64,000 bases of DNA from Aquilaria yunnanensis (lineage: Eukaryota > Streptophyta > Magnoliopsida > Malvales > Thymelaeaceae): assembly GCA_039654915.1 (NCBI GenBank), contig CM077599.1, positions 5,334,501 to 5,398,500 of the forward strand. The letters run 5' to 3'. A program made the translations under genes and the position numbers. The stretch's first letter is position 1; each line of letters starts with the position of its first letter. Below the pieces are notes generated by a model, which worked only from the letters and a program-made list of their open reading frames with translations, did not search any database and was not told the origin of the DNA. Below are positions 35,940 through 48,089 of this stretch, in pieces.

Positions 35940-37500
35940 TTGCTGTAAAGAAGCAAGAAGTTCAACCAACAAAAATGAGATCCAATCCTTCAAGCCACTC
36001 TAACACTCTAACCACTCAAGTAGGAACAGGGAAACGGAAGTTTTCGCCAAGAAGATAAGGGCTCGCTTATCTTCCAAGACATTAATGAAAAAGGCCACCA
36101 CAAATAAAGAATCTAAAACTGGATCCATAACTTTCCCAAAAAACAGGTGGGCAGATTATTCTTCATCATCGTAGTCGAAGTTACCAGCCTTGGTAGTAGA
36201 TTTCTAAAATCTTGAGGATTGTCTTGAACAAATTGAAAGGTTGATGACCAAACTTGAAGAGAAAGATGCCTAAATTACATTGTTGATGAGCAAACTAGAA
36301 GCTCAACATTTTCCCGAGGAAGCAACTACAAATGGCACAAAGCAAGTTGTTAATCTTGTTGCTGAAAGGCTTGAGAACATGGAAAAGCAGCTAAAACAAA
36401 GTTAATATGATCATAAGGTCCTGCAAAGTGCTTTGAACGACACAACTTAAAGGTCTGTGGCTTCATTGTCTCTGCAGCAACTGCAACACATGATCATGGA
36501 TACCATTCGAGCTCAATCTGGAGTGGCTTCACAATCATCCCTAGTGTATGCAAAGTCATACTCAAGGAGGATCGATGAGCTAAGGATGTCGTTGGGCTAT
36601 CAACCACCAAAATTCTAACAATTTGATGGCAAGGGCAATCCAAAGCAACATGTGGCTCACTTCATTGAAACTTGCAACAATGCCAGAACCTATGGTGATC
36701 TTATGGTGGAGCAATTTGTGCGATCATTGAAAGGAGCTGCCTTTGACTGGTACACGGATATTCATGCTAGATTCATTGATGGATGAGACCAATTTGAAAG
36801 AGAGTTCTTGTCACACTTCTATAGCACGAGAAGAACGGTCAGGCTCCCGGAGTTGGCATAAATCAAACAAAGGAATAACTAGCCAGTGATAGAATACATA
36901 GAGCGATGAAAAGCCAATGTCCTCAACTGCAATAAGCGAATAAGTGAAGGCTTTTCCATCGATATGTGTGCACAAGGGATGCACTAAGGAATACTCTATA
37001 GCTTGAAGGGATGCACAAGGGCTCACGACTTATAGATCTATATTGCAAGGTATGAGAGCTGTGTTCCAAGCAATTCCTCTAAAAAAAGAGATGGAAAAAA
37101 AGACAAGGAAGAAGAGGTTGTGAAGGCAAAGGAAACCATAGTTGTAGCTACTACTCCAGCGAAGATCTCCAAAGGACGCTCAAGGTACTAACTTTGTGAA
37201 AGGCCAATTGGATGCAAAGAAAAGATTGACACCCAAGGAGCTTGAAGCAAAGCAATACCCATTTGCAGATTCAAATGTGCCAGCAATCTTGGACCAGTTG
37301 CTATAAAGGAACTTTATAGAACTGCCAAACCTAAAGAAATCGGAGGAGGTTGGAAAAGTGGATGACCTTAAGTTTTGTCAATTCCACGGTATTGTTGGCC
37401 ATCCTGTTGAGAAATACTTTGAATTAAAGGATCTCATAATCCATATGGAAAAGGAAGGGCATATCAAATTCGATGATTTGGAGGAACCATTAGTTGCCAA
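35940..37500 (+). pseudogene. gag region of the Tat-type element
   Basis: Broken frames carry clear retrotransposon gag sequence: GNPKQHVAHFIETCNNARTY, LMVEQFVRSLKGAAFDWYTD, FEREFLSHFYSTRRTVRLPE, then ISEGFSIDMCAQGMH. This is the capsid-like retrotrans_gag domain, which in intact elements forms the particle. Several in-frame stops (for example before QFDGKG and after FIDG) show it is dead. A lysine-rich spacer follows at about 37080-37200. Confidence 0.85.
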
Positions 37501-38405
37501 TGTTGCCGAGATATGATTTGGAGTGACTTCCCTAAAGTTCGTAGAAAAACTTGAAGATAAAGTCAATATCTCTACTCAAGACTTTACAGAGAAGGAAAAT
37601 ACATTTGAAGTTCTCACATGTGGCCTAAAAGATGTTGTCTTAGTAAAATTTGAGGTAAATGGCAAGGTAACAACTATTTATGCATACCCTGGGATGCCAA
37701 AATACTTTAAAGACCCAAACACCCTAAGCTTATATGAAGTCATGGTCGATAACTTAGATACATAGAAATTCTCATCTGAGTTGGAAAATGAAGTTGGTGA
37801 TGGATGGTCAATGTTCATAAGCAAGAAAGAAGTATACTTTGACAAGAAAGGTAAACATCCCAAGTCCTTCAAGAGTATTCAACCTGATGAGCTACCGAGC
37901 AAAAAAGCTAACTGGGTGGGGGAGATTTAACAAGTTCCAGTTTGTCGGATGAGCAAGATGGTGAATGGACATTGGTGAGAGGCTGAAGACGAAGAAGAAA
38001 TCAACCATCACACTGTCCCTTGTTAGAAGCTCCAAAAGACAAAAAGCTGGAAGAGTTAGATTGGCGTAACACCATAATATTGTATCCTCAAATGCATAGG
38101 AAAGTTCATAAACCATTACATCCAACAGATGTTGAATCACCATAGGTGGTTAGAAGGTCTGTGACACTACTTGACTACTTCCCAAAGTCATACTTTACAA
38201 AATATAATATGGAGGTAAATACCATGGCATTCACGGAGATAGCAAATCAAGTCATAGCCAAAAGGGATCTGGCAAAGTAAGTGTTAGAGATGAAGTTAAT
38301 GTGGTAAAGGCTGGCATCATCTGCAAACTCAAAGATCTTCTTGCAAGCATGACCATGAATGAGGTCCTTAAGCTACCATAAGATGTTTGACTAGTCTTGC
38401 TTTAA

Positions 38406-39011
38406 GTGATCATTGACCTAGGAGCTTATGAAGGAAAGGTGTTTCACAAAAAGGAAAATAATAAGCATGTCACCTGCATGGCTACAATCTCTTTTGATGA
38501 TGAAGACTTACAGTTAGGCCATCGTCGGCATAATCGACCTCTTTATGTAAGCAGATATATTCACGAACACCTAGTTTGGACTATTCAAACCATGAATAAG
38601 GTTAGGCTATCTGCAAAGGATCTTTTAAGTTGTAAGTTGATCATCCAAGGTTTCAACCAAAAGGGGCAATGCTCTACAGGAAAAATTTAGCTTATAATGG
38701 AGATAGAAGAGTTGAAGACCTTCGTTTTGTTCCATGTTAATGACGAAAATACTTTATATGAATTGTTGCTCGAGCGTACTTGGATGCATGAAAATGGAGT
38801 TGTACCATCAACTTGGCACCAATGCTTCAAGGATTTTGATAGTGATGGAAGCATCAAGCGTGTTGTGGCAGAAACTGCCCCTTTCAACATCGAGGAAACT
38901 CATTTTATCAATGCCAAGTTCTACCTGAAAGATTGCCAGGATACGAAGCCTAAAGCTTTCTCCATAATGCTCCTAAATCAAAGAGCACCAAAAGGAATAT
39001 CCCTGCCTTGA
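38406..39011 (+). pseudogene. protease region of the Tat-type element, active-site segment missing
   Basis: The upstream flank ATISFDDEDLQLG...HNRPLYVSRYIHE and the downstream flank KLIIQGFNQKGQ, then LLLERTWMHENGVVPSTWHQ, are recognisable as the surroundings of the aspartic protease in Tat elements. Between them, where the family has its D[G/S]G active-site segment, there is only a short unrelated-looking VWTIQTMNKVRLSA. So the catalytic aspartate region appears deleted or scrambled. Confidence 0.75.
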
Positions 39012-39639
39012 CCAACAAACCTTGCTTTTCTAAAGAAAATGCCAAAGTGCTAAAAGAAGACTTGGTCCTACCAATTTCCTCGCTTTCTAAATTGGCTGTG
39101 TTAGATGAATCTGCAAAGAAAATGAAAGAATTTCAAAGCTTAAAAGCAAATGCATGGTTTGGTCTCAAAGTCGAGAAATTATTTCAAAAGGCAAAATATG
39201 TCAAGGGTAAACCTTGGCAACTTAGTGATTTGGATGCAATCCTTGGGAAATGGCAACTTGGAGAGAAGCATTGTTTAAGATATCAACCATCTAGCCTTAC
39301 AAAGAATGCGTCATGCAACTTGGTAATGATCCAAATTTACGAGTATAATGAAAACCAAGTAAAGTTGCAGGTCAACCAAAAGGAAAAAGAAACTCGTGAG
39401 AATGTTTGAGTCTCCATATTCAAACGTTTGGGACCAAATACCACTACTAACAATATACAAAGGACATCTATTTTTACACGACTTGGACCAAATAGCGCTT
39501 ATTCAAAAGCACAAGCGAAGGGCAAGTGCCAAAGGCAAAGGACACAAAGACGTCACCGCCAAGCATTTCACCAAGATGATGATCCTCAAAATGAAGTAGC
39601 CTCCTACAATAATGTAATACTTGAAGAGTGAGATCAAGA

Positions 39640-40684
39640 TGAGCCAAGCATGGAGGAAGTACTTAAGGAAATTGAACCAAGCCCTGCACCTGAAGCTTTT
39701 GAGAAAGGAGGGCAAGCAACCGTTGATGAGTTAAAGGAACTAAACTTAGGGATACTAGATCATCCAAAGTTGGTGTTTATAAGCACCCTGCTGAGTCTTG
39801 AAAAGGAGGCAGGGTATTTTGAGTTATTGAAAGAATACGAAGATATCTTTGCATGGTCCTATAAAGAGATGCCCGGATTAGATCCAAAGATTGTTGTCCA
39901 CCACCTTGCTATGAAGCATGGATCCTACCCCGCCAAATAAGCTCAACAGGGATTTTGGCCAGAACTTATCCCACAAATTGAGGCCGAAGAAGATATGTAT
40001 ATTGATGTTGGTTTCATTCGAGAAGTTAAGTATCCCACATGGATTTCAAATATTGTGGTCATGAAGAAGAAGAATAGCCAAATCATAATTTGTATAGACT
40101 TTCGGGATCTAAATCTAGCCTGCCCAAAGGATGACTTCGCCTTGCCAATAACAAAATTAATGGTTGACACAACAATGAGACATGAAGCTTTGTCTTTCAT
40201 GGATTGGTTCTCTAGTTACAACCAAATTCGCATGGATCCAAAAGAGGAGGAGCTTACAGCCTTTCGTACTCCAAAATGGATCTACTACTACAAAGTCATG
40301 TCGTTTGGACTCAAGAATGATGGTGTAACTTACCAACGAGCAATGCAAGAAATCTTTGATGACATATTACACAAGAAAGTAGCATGCTATGTTGTTGACT
40401 TGGTGGTGAAAATGAAGAACAAGTTAAAATACCTAAAGGACATGCGTGAAGTCTTTAACCAACTCTGGAAATACCAACTAAAGATGAATCCTCTCAAATG
40501 TGATTTTGGCATTACTTCTGAAAAGTTATTAGGATTCATTATCCATCATTGTGGCATCGAAGTAAACCAATCAAAGATAGACGCAATCCTGAAAATGCTT
40601 AAGCCAAATAACACTTGTGAGCTTAAAAGCCTACAAGGAAGATTAGCATATATAAGGCGGTTTATCTCCAACCTAGTAGGATGA
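39640..40684 (+). pseudogene. reverse transcriptase of the Tat-type element
   Basis: The N-terminal linker (FAWSYKEMPGLDPKIVVHHL) is followed after one stop by the RT core: FIREVKYPTWISNIVVMKKK, CIDFRDLNLACPKDDFALP, SFMDWFSSYNQIRMDP, and the LLGFIIHHCGIEV thumb. The YxDD box reads YVVD (in CYVVDLVVK), so one of the two catalytic aspartates is replaced. The frame 39995-40684 itself is otherwise open. Confidence 0.9.
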
Positions 40685-41509
40685 TCCCACCCATTTAGTA
40701 GGCTCCTAAAAAAAGATACGCCTTTTATTTAGGACAATGCCTACAAAAATGTATTTCAAAGCATAAAGGACTACTTGCTTAATCTACTTGTTCTTGTTAC
40801 TCCAATTCAAGGAAAACCTCTAATTTTGTATATAACTGCCCAAAAACATTCATTAGGGGCGCTTCTCACTTAACAAAATGATGATGGGAAAGAAAATGCA
40901 CTTTACTACTTGAGTTGAAGACTAGTAAAGGCAAAGACTAATTATTCCCTTATTGAGAAGATTTGTCTTGCACTAGTTTTTGCTGCAAAAAAGCTAAGGC
41001 ACTACATGCTAGCCCATATAGTCCATCTTGTGTTAAAGGCAGATCCGCTAAAGTATTTAATGTCAAGACCAGTACTTTCGGAAAGATTGGCTAAATAGGC
41101 TCTCAGTTTGCCCGAATTTGACATAGTGTTTACTTCGCAAAAGGCAATCAAAAGGCAAGTATTAGCAGACTTCTTGGTTGACCACCTGATACCAGCAGAA
41201 TGGGAACTCCTAGAAGACTTTCTAGATGATGAAGTCTTTTTTACACAAATCATCCCAACCTAGAAGATGTTCTTTGATGGTGCATCTCGGAAATATGGAG
41301 CAGGGGCAGGTGTAGTGTTCATTTTTCCCCACAATAAAATTTTGTTGTACTATTTCAACTTATCCAAGAAGTGCTCAAATAATGTAGAGGAGTACCAAGC
41401 CTTGCTAATTGGATTGAAAACAGCCATGAACATGCAAATTCAAGAATTGGAGATTTTTAAAGATTCTAAACTGGTGGTCAATCAACTTACCCAAGAATAC
41501 GATGTTTAG
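40685..41509 (+). pseudogene. RNase H and second RNase H-like domain
   Basis: The first RNase H is broken by stops but retains SLIEKICLALVFAAKKLRHY and a VLADFLVDH tail. An open 80-codon frame follows (41267-41509), with MFFDGASRKYGAGAGVVF and NNVEEYQALLIGLKTAM, a second RNase H fold with DGA and E residues. Two RNase H domains in series is a hallmark of the Tat lineage. Confidence 0.82.
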
Positions 41510-41879
41510 AAGCCTGAGCTATTCTTTTTATTCGAATATGCAAGGTATTTACTAGAATTTTTAATTAAGTAAGCATCCATCATATTACCCGAGGGCACAA
41601 TCAGCATGCTAATACTTTAGCTAACCTGACAGTCGTTCTAGCAAATTTAGCTAAGCAAGAAGCCTTGATTAAAGTATATAAAAGATAGGTGGTACCACAA
41701 ATATTAATCGAGAAATATGGGTGCAGCCATAATATCTCTATCATTGAACCAAAGGAAGATTGGCAACAACCATTTATTAATTATTTGGAACATGGTAACC
41801 TACTTGAAGACCTTCGTCGTCAAGCTGATATTCACTGAAGAACACTAAGGTTCATCCACTTCAAGGACGTTCTCTATCA

Positions 41880-43010
41880 CCACTCTATCGAAGGAGTCGA
41901 CCTCAAATGCCTAAGTGATGAAGAAGCTGGCCAAGTTATAGAAGAAGCTCATTCTGAAATCTGTGGAGCTCATTAATTTGGACAAAAACTTTACCATCGT
42001 ATCAAAAGAATAGGGTATTATTGGCCAACTATGGTGAATGATTGCATTAGTTACGCTAAAAGATGTCAAGCCTTCCAGTTGCATGCCAACCTCATTCATC
42101 AACCTCTAGAGCTGTTACATCCCACAGTGATTTCTTAGCCTTTTGATGCTTGGCAGTTTGACATTGTAGGGCCAATCACTCATAGGTCATCCGTTGGGCA
42201 CTCATTCATCTTGGCTGTAATAGATTATTTCTCAAAATGGGCAGAAGCTGTCCCATTAAAGGAAGTAAAAAAAAAAAGAATGTAATGGAATTCATCAAAA
42301 TAAATATGATTTACCAATATGGAGTTCCCTGCTACATCATCACCAATAATAGAAAGTCATTCTACAATAAATTAATAGATAAACTTTGTGTCAAGTTCAA
42401 GTTTTTCCAACATAACTCATCTATATACAATGCTACAGCAAATGGATTAGTCGAAGCCTTCAATAAAACGCTATGCAACCTTTTGAAGAAGATTATCTTA
42501 GGATCAAAGAGAGATTGACATGAGAAAGTTGGAGAAGCCCTTTGGGCATATCGAACGACACATAGGACCCCTACTCTACCAACTCCATATTCCTTGGTTT
42601 ATGCCGTGAAAGCGGTCCTCCTGTTGGAATGTCAAATCCCTTTCTTGAGGATAGCTCTACAAGAAGGATTAACTAATAAGGAAAATGCCAAGTTGCAGCT
42701 GGAGGAGTTGAACGCTCTAGATGAGAAAAGACTTGAAGCTCAACAACACTTAGAGTGCTATCAAACTCACATGGCAAAAGCTTTCAACAAGAAGGTGCGC
42801 CCAAAGACATTTCAAGGTGGAGACCTGGTGTTAGCCATTAGGAGACCAATCATCATGACGAAGTGTGCTGGAGAAAAGTTTGTGTCAAAATGGGATGGCC
42901 CGTACGTGGTGACCAAAGTTTACACCAATGGTACTTACAAGATAGTGGACAAGGACGGCTTAAGAATCAACCTCATCAATGGGAAGTTCTTGAAGAAGTT
43001 CTACACATGA
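41880..43010 (+). pseudogene. integrase of the Tat-type element
   Basis: The zinc-binding part is degenerate ([20 protein letters not shown] region at about 41945-42105). The catalytic core starts FDAWQFDIVGPITHRS with the first Asp. The second catalytic position reads IITNNRKSF, where the family has TDNG, so Asp is replaced by Asn. The Glu region is NGLVEAFNKTLCNLLKK. A frame shift at the poly-A run 42265-42280 breaks the core. The C-terminal frame 42594-43010 ends KWDGPYVVTKVYTNGTYKIV. Confidence 0.87.
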
Positions 43011-43224
43011 AGACTCGGAGGCACGCTCCTAATCACAATAGCCTAAATTGTATGACAAAACAAAAAAAATAATAAAATGTAATACTCCTGGTCCACACGA
43101 GTATAAACTGTGTACGGTGAAATCTTCAAAACAAAAAAAATGTAATACTCCTGGCAGGATGGAAGGTACTAGGCTAAAAATGACTCATTGTGCTATCTTT
43201 GATGCAATTTTTGGAAGTTCCAGG

Positions 43225-44340
43225 TCATAAGTCATTATTGAAAGGAAGAACATAACAGCAAAGCCATAAAGCCAAGTAAACGGCAACTTTGAGCTCATTA
43301 TGAAATTTTGGAAAAGTAGAACACCTAAGCTTGAGGAAAGTCGGCAAATCAAATGGAAAATCAAAATTCTGGGAAGCTATCATAAATGGTCTATTGACTT
43401 GCGAACTTTTAATGCATCGGCCGTTACGATTATACTTCACTTGAGTCGCCACCTGATATTGCTTAGAGGCATGAGGGTTGGGCATAGGATCTTCTACTTT
43501 AAACCAAAAATCAATCCAATCAGCATGAGAAAGCCTATCTTTTGTTCTTGCTGGAAGCAATCTCTGAGAAACCCTTAAAGAAGTACATACAAGTCTCTGG
43601 CAAGTCATCTGTAGTATAATCCATGAGCTCCGGGTAGCTTAGCACAACCTCTTCGTAATACTTTTCCTAGATGGAAAGGCTGCTAATCTTACGCAACTCC
43701 CAGAGTGACATGCCAATTTTACCTTCTGAAATGATAAAAGTATTCTTACTATGAGACCAAGCCTCAACCAAAACACAATACATCTCATTCGGCCGATGGT
43801 AGTCAAAATGTGCTGCTCCGATGACAAAAACTAAGTCAATGAGCCCGTTCACCCGCAGCAAACCACAAGTGTCAACAGTCCATTCCCTGAAACGACGCAA
43901 ATATTGAATCTCACCTCTCGAATCAAGGGAAGAGCCCCACTTCAGTTGACGACAGGAAATGAGCTTAGCAACATGAGGCCTTGGAACTTCATGAATATTC
44001 ACATGAGACAGGGGAAAGCACAAGGACGGTCGACGATCTAGCAAGACAACGTGTCCAGGAACCATATCCTTTTCTAAGGGATATTCATTAAGCCTTGGCA
44101 TGCTTGATTCTTCAACGCGGTTTAGGTGCTCCATGACATAAGAACCAATAGATGGATAGCGAACGACAAGCTTAAATGAGCCAACATTGCCTCAGGAACG
44201 TGGCTTCACGGTGGCCTTTGGAAATATCAAATACTTGTCATCATTAGACTTAGCAATCCAATCAATTTTCATAAGCCTGAAAGCTGGTACAACTTCTAAA
44301 CACACATTCGAGGCAGCCATCTTTCAACAAATACCTTGCT
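43225..44340 (-). pseudogene. antisense plant mobile domain (PMD) ORF inside the retrotransposon
   Basis: On the strand opposite to gag-pol, a nearly continuous frame runs from about 44330 to 43560. It starts KIDWIAKSNDDKYLIFPKAT, has one stop, then a 155-codon open part with FREWTVDTCGLLRVNGLIDL, VIGAAHFDYHRPNEMYCVLV and FIISEGKIGMSLWELRKIS. After another stop and a frame shift comes DWIDFWFKVEDPMPNPHA and LKVAVYLALWLCCYVLP. The SLWELRKIS.L and LALWL..YVLP parts resemble the plant mobile domain (aminotransferase-like) found in MULE- and Ty3-associated ORFs. Extra antisense ORFs between integrase and 3' LTR are known from Tat elements. Function in the element is unknown. Confidence 0.7.
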
Positions 44341-45317
44341 CAGAAGAGAAACTTGATGCAGCAGCAAAAGCAATGACAATCACCTCATAGTAAAAGGACT
44401 TAGGTAGTCCGTGTCCAAAGAGGCATAAAAATAAAGCTGAAAAAATTCGTCTTAAAACCTAAAATGTTTGTTTATGCCCTTAAGATTTAGAAAATTTTTA
44501 AAAAAAAATCTAAAATCAAAGTTTGGAGATGACTTATACCTAAGCTCTTACTCTCCACAACACCCGAAAGTTGCAAACCCAAGAAAACGAGGAAATCCTT
44601 AAAAAAAAAAAGAAACAATGAATAAACTGAAGCAGAGATGGGGAATATTTCGCTGACTCAATAGCAGTAAATTAAAAAAAAAAAAAAAGACAAGGATGAG
44701 CTCCAACAATTTCGGATTAAAAAAACAAAAAAAAAATCCGAAAGCCAAATTACCAAGGCGGTGGAGTATAAAGCCTTATCAGTTTATGGAAAAGCTATTG
44801 TTGATGTTAGTAGCGCTTTCCTACTTCACGAGCAGAAGACCAAGGAAATACAAGCAAAAGCCAAAAGGGTGATAATAATATGTAATGCGTGAATTGAAAG
44901 AGATATTTCCATTGGCATGTCAAAAAAAAAAAAAAAGAGGGGGCTACATGCCTAAAGTCCGTGAAGGGAATTCTTGGGAATTCAGGCTTGTTTAATGCGC
45001 CAATGGGCCCAACATTCATTCCTGCAAATGGAGACAAAGATTAAAAACAAAGCAAAAGAATACATGTGGAGGAACAAAGGCGCTTCGGTCAAGCGAGGAA
45101 CAAATTTGAGCCGCTCTGACTTGGTGAAAAGTCAATGCAAAAGTGGTACCAATTTTATAATAGTTCTGGCTCATTTTAATTAGGTTTTCAAAATCCAATT
45201 GGAATTGATGTTTAAGTCCTAAAGCAAATGAAGCTCTCAACTCATGTATTTGTTCCAAAATTTAAGACAAATCTAACTCATACTTGTTGAAGGAGTCGAA
45301 TTTAATTGTGTCAAGAT

Positions 45318-46013
45318 CAGTGACGGACCTAGGATTTTAGGCTCGGGGGGGCTAGGGGCAAAGCAAAGGTGAGATGAGCGATGATTAAAACCTAAGAGAA
45401 AAAAATTATTTAAATAATTATTTATAAAAATTAAATTTTATAAAAGTTATTTAAATAATTATTAGGTGTATATGGTATTAAAATAATATCTATTCTAAAT
45501 AAAAATTAGTAAAATAATTACTTTATTTTTATTAATCATCACTGAAGTAGCCTAGAAGGAAGAGAGAGACATAGAGATGTTGAACGAGAATGGTTTGGGA
45601 TTAATATGTAATATTTCAGATGTTAGGTATAAATTTGTAACAAAAAGTAAATATTTAGCACTGTTTGCGCTATTTACCCTTTATATTCTTCGGCCAGTTT
45701 GGGGGGATAAAACAGATAAATGGTCCTTAATTTCTTCCAAAATGGCCAACTTAGTACCTTATATTTAAAAACTCACAAAAGTCTCGGGTGACAGTGTTTG
45801 GGATGGATATGCAATGTTTCAGAGGTTAGGTGAAAATTTGTGATGAAAAGTAAAGATCTAGAACTGTTTTCGCTATTTACCCTTTTATATTCTTCAGCCA
45901 GTTTGGGGGGAAAAACACTTAATAGGTCCTTATTTTCTTACAAAATGGCCAACTTAGTACCTCATATTTAAAAACTTACTAAATTCTCGGGCCCCAAGGT
46001 AGTTCCGCCCCTG
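45318..46013. mobile_element. non-autonomous hAT element, copy B, nested in the Tat element
   Basis: Flanked by GTCAAGAT (45310-45317) and GCCAAGAT (46014-46021), an 8-bp duplication with one mismatch. The ends are CAGTGACGGACCTAGG and, reversed, CAGGGGCGGAACTACC. It is the same family as 17973-18610, in the opposite orientation. The insertion is younger than the retrotransposon it interrupts. Confidence 0.85.
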
Positions 46014-46109
46014 GCCAAGATTAAATAAATTTAACTCCTACACAAATTAAATATGAGTGCAAATTGGAGTGAGGTCATGAAGGGAGACAAAAAAAAATTT
46101 ACGCAAGAA

Positions 46110-47128
46110 AATTCTTTCTCAAAATTGATACCCAAAATTCAAAAGTTCATTAATTTTGAAAAATTACAAATGCAAGAAACTCAATTTTTGGAGTCCAAAA
46201 GTATGCAATTGTAGACCCTGAATGAAAACTAATTATTTTATCTTAGCCAAAGTTCATTTTGGCAAATTGGGCCTCAAAGTTTAAAATGACTAAAGCTCAT
46301 CATTCAGCTCAAATATTCTAGAATGTTTCATTAATTATCCTTTTAAATTAATAAATTGAATAATTAAAAAAAAGTTAATTATCATATTTATTTTCTCTCA
46401 AGATAAATATAACAAATAAATATATTATAATTATCATATGTGGTTTTCTTGAACTAAACCACCTCTTGTTTACACCTATAAATAGGCTTCCAAGGCCAAA
46501 GGGAAAGAGGAGGGGAAGAAGAAATTGGAGAAGATCTCTCTACAAGAAACTTTCTCCAGCTCTTCAAGCCAATTAAGCTCAAATGCCCGATGAAATGAGA
46601 AATCAAGTCCAAAGAAGATCAAATCTTAGTTTCAAGGCCAAATTTAAAGAACGCGGTGAAAAACGTAAAGAACGCGGGACGGTGCTTCATCAAGTTCAAG
46701 TTCAGATCTGGTATAAGCGGTGAAGAAAGCGAAGAATACGGGACGGAGCTACATCAAGTTTAAGTCCAGATCCGACGGAAGCAGCAAGGAATGTGAATGA
46801 TTCGTTTCTGTGCTGCATCAAGTCAAACTCCAAGAAAAGTGGTAAAAAAGTAGCATACATTGTTTGAAGCCCCCAAGTCCAAGGAGTACAACAGAAAATC
46901 TCAAACAAAAAAAAGCGATAGGGATCTCGGTTCGTGTTCGTGCAAGACAAAATCTGAAGTCTGTGTTCGTGAAGAAGTTGTTTGCATTGCCACCAAAAGC
47001 TCGAAGTGTTAATCAAAGGATTGTGCATGTGAGAAACATGCTTGAGAGTCGATCCTCTAAAATATCTGTTTAAATTTTAATATTGTAATTTGTGTTGCAA
47101 TTAATTCTATGTGCAATTTTTACACACA
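46110..47128 (+). repeat. 3' LTR of the Tat-type element
   Basis: A diverged copy of 34645-35704 with the same order: CTCAAATATTCTAGAATGTT, TATA box in CCTATAAATAGGCTTCC (46480-46496), the repeated CATCAAGTTCAAG words, and a 69-codon open frame (46864-47073) matching the end of the 5' LTR frame. Its 3' end stops at TTTTTACACAC near 47126 and then passes directly into a different Ty3 fragment. Confidence 0.78.
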
Positions 47129-47136
47129 ATCCCTAG

Positions 47137-47410
47137 CAACAAAAAGAACTTGAAGAAGTACTGCCAATACCATTGGGACCACGGTCATGATACCGAAGGC
47201 TACCATCAGCTGAAAAAGTACATCGAGACTCTCATTAAGTAAGGCCAGCTAAGAAGGTATCTCAGATGTCAGTCACCAAAGGTGGGAGGAAGAGATGATG
47301 ATGCAAAATATGATGAAGATGAGTATGACTCCGATCGACAAAGGAATTGCCAAAGTCCCAAGAGATTGCCACCTGATAGCCGAAGGGCTATCACACACAG
47401 GACCTTTGCA
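47137..47410 (+). pseudogene. Ty3/gypsy gag zinc-knuckle fragment
   Basis: The frame reads [29 protein letters not shown], stop, GQLRRYLR. This is the zinc-knuckle-like end of Tat-type gag (usually YC.FH...GH.TE.C), with the last Cys changed to Tyr. An acidic linker and RLPPDSRRAITH follow. It is a separate, truncated element from the one ending at 47128. Confidence 0.8.
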
Positions 47411-47419
47411 CTAGTAGAT

Positions 47420-48089
47420 TGCCACCAACCTTGAAGAGGGCTCAACACCAACCTCAAGTGCCAACACAGCTGACCTTGGAAAAAGGTGAATCACCACCTT
47501 TGGCCATTAGCCCACCAACCTTGGAAATGGAAGTCTCCTACCCTTGGTGAAAAAGATGTCTCTTGAACACAATTTATGCTTCCAATAGGCTTCCCCTAGT
47601 CACCTTCAGAAAAGACCCTACTTCCGAAGGGGTCCTCAAGTCCCCGAGGGATTCTGAGGGAAAACGACAAACGTACGATGAACAAGACCACTGACAAGGA
47701 ACCTCCACACGCCCTTAGCCTCCTACCTGGTTGTAACTGCCTGAGAATAGCTAAGAACACCTCTCACCGAGGTATGGACCAAACGTGAGCGGCTCTAGCC
47801 GACCACATGTCCCATCTGCTTGACTGGGTAAAACGGCCTTCTCCTTAGAGCCTACTATAAATACTTAGGAGGCTCCCAGGTAATACAACTTACAAGAGCA
47901 CTTCCTTTTTGCTTTCTATTTTCAGCAACTATCTTCTCTTGTATACTGACTTGGGTGTCAAAGGTCCCTCCTTGAAAAAACACTATGGGGACCCTCTAAC
48001 CTATGTTCTTTAAGTGTTGCCAACTTCACTTACGCGAAGCATTTTTGAAGGGCCAGCATGTCCTATATCAAAGATGTCCTTAAGCATCA
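47420..48089 (+). repeat. LTR-like sequence of a second Ty3/gypsy element
   Basis: It contains a promoter-like CTACTATAAATACTTAGGAGG (TATA at about 47856-47862) and then a stretch resembling the usual Tat LTR R-region (TACTGACTTGGGTGTCAAAG, 47943-47962). It ends next to a PBS-like sequence. The 5' edge is uncertain. Confidence 0.6.

Larger units (their letters stand above)
34640..47128 (+). mobile_element. Ty3/gypsy LTR retrotransposon, Tat-type, about 12.5 kb
   Basis: Two related terminal repeats (34645-35704 and 46110-47128) flank gag, protease, RT, RNase H, a second RNase H-like domain and integrase in that order, on the plus strand. An extra ORF runs antisense before the 3' LTR. The order, the second RNase H after the first, the TGG-PBS and the long 3' spacer fit the Tat lineage. 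The coding frames contain many stops, and catalytic residues are lost in protease, RT and integrase. The LTRs differ by many substitutions, so the insertion is old. A hAT element is nested at 45318-46013. Terminal TG/CA and target-site duplications could not be placed. Confidence 0.88.
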
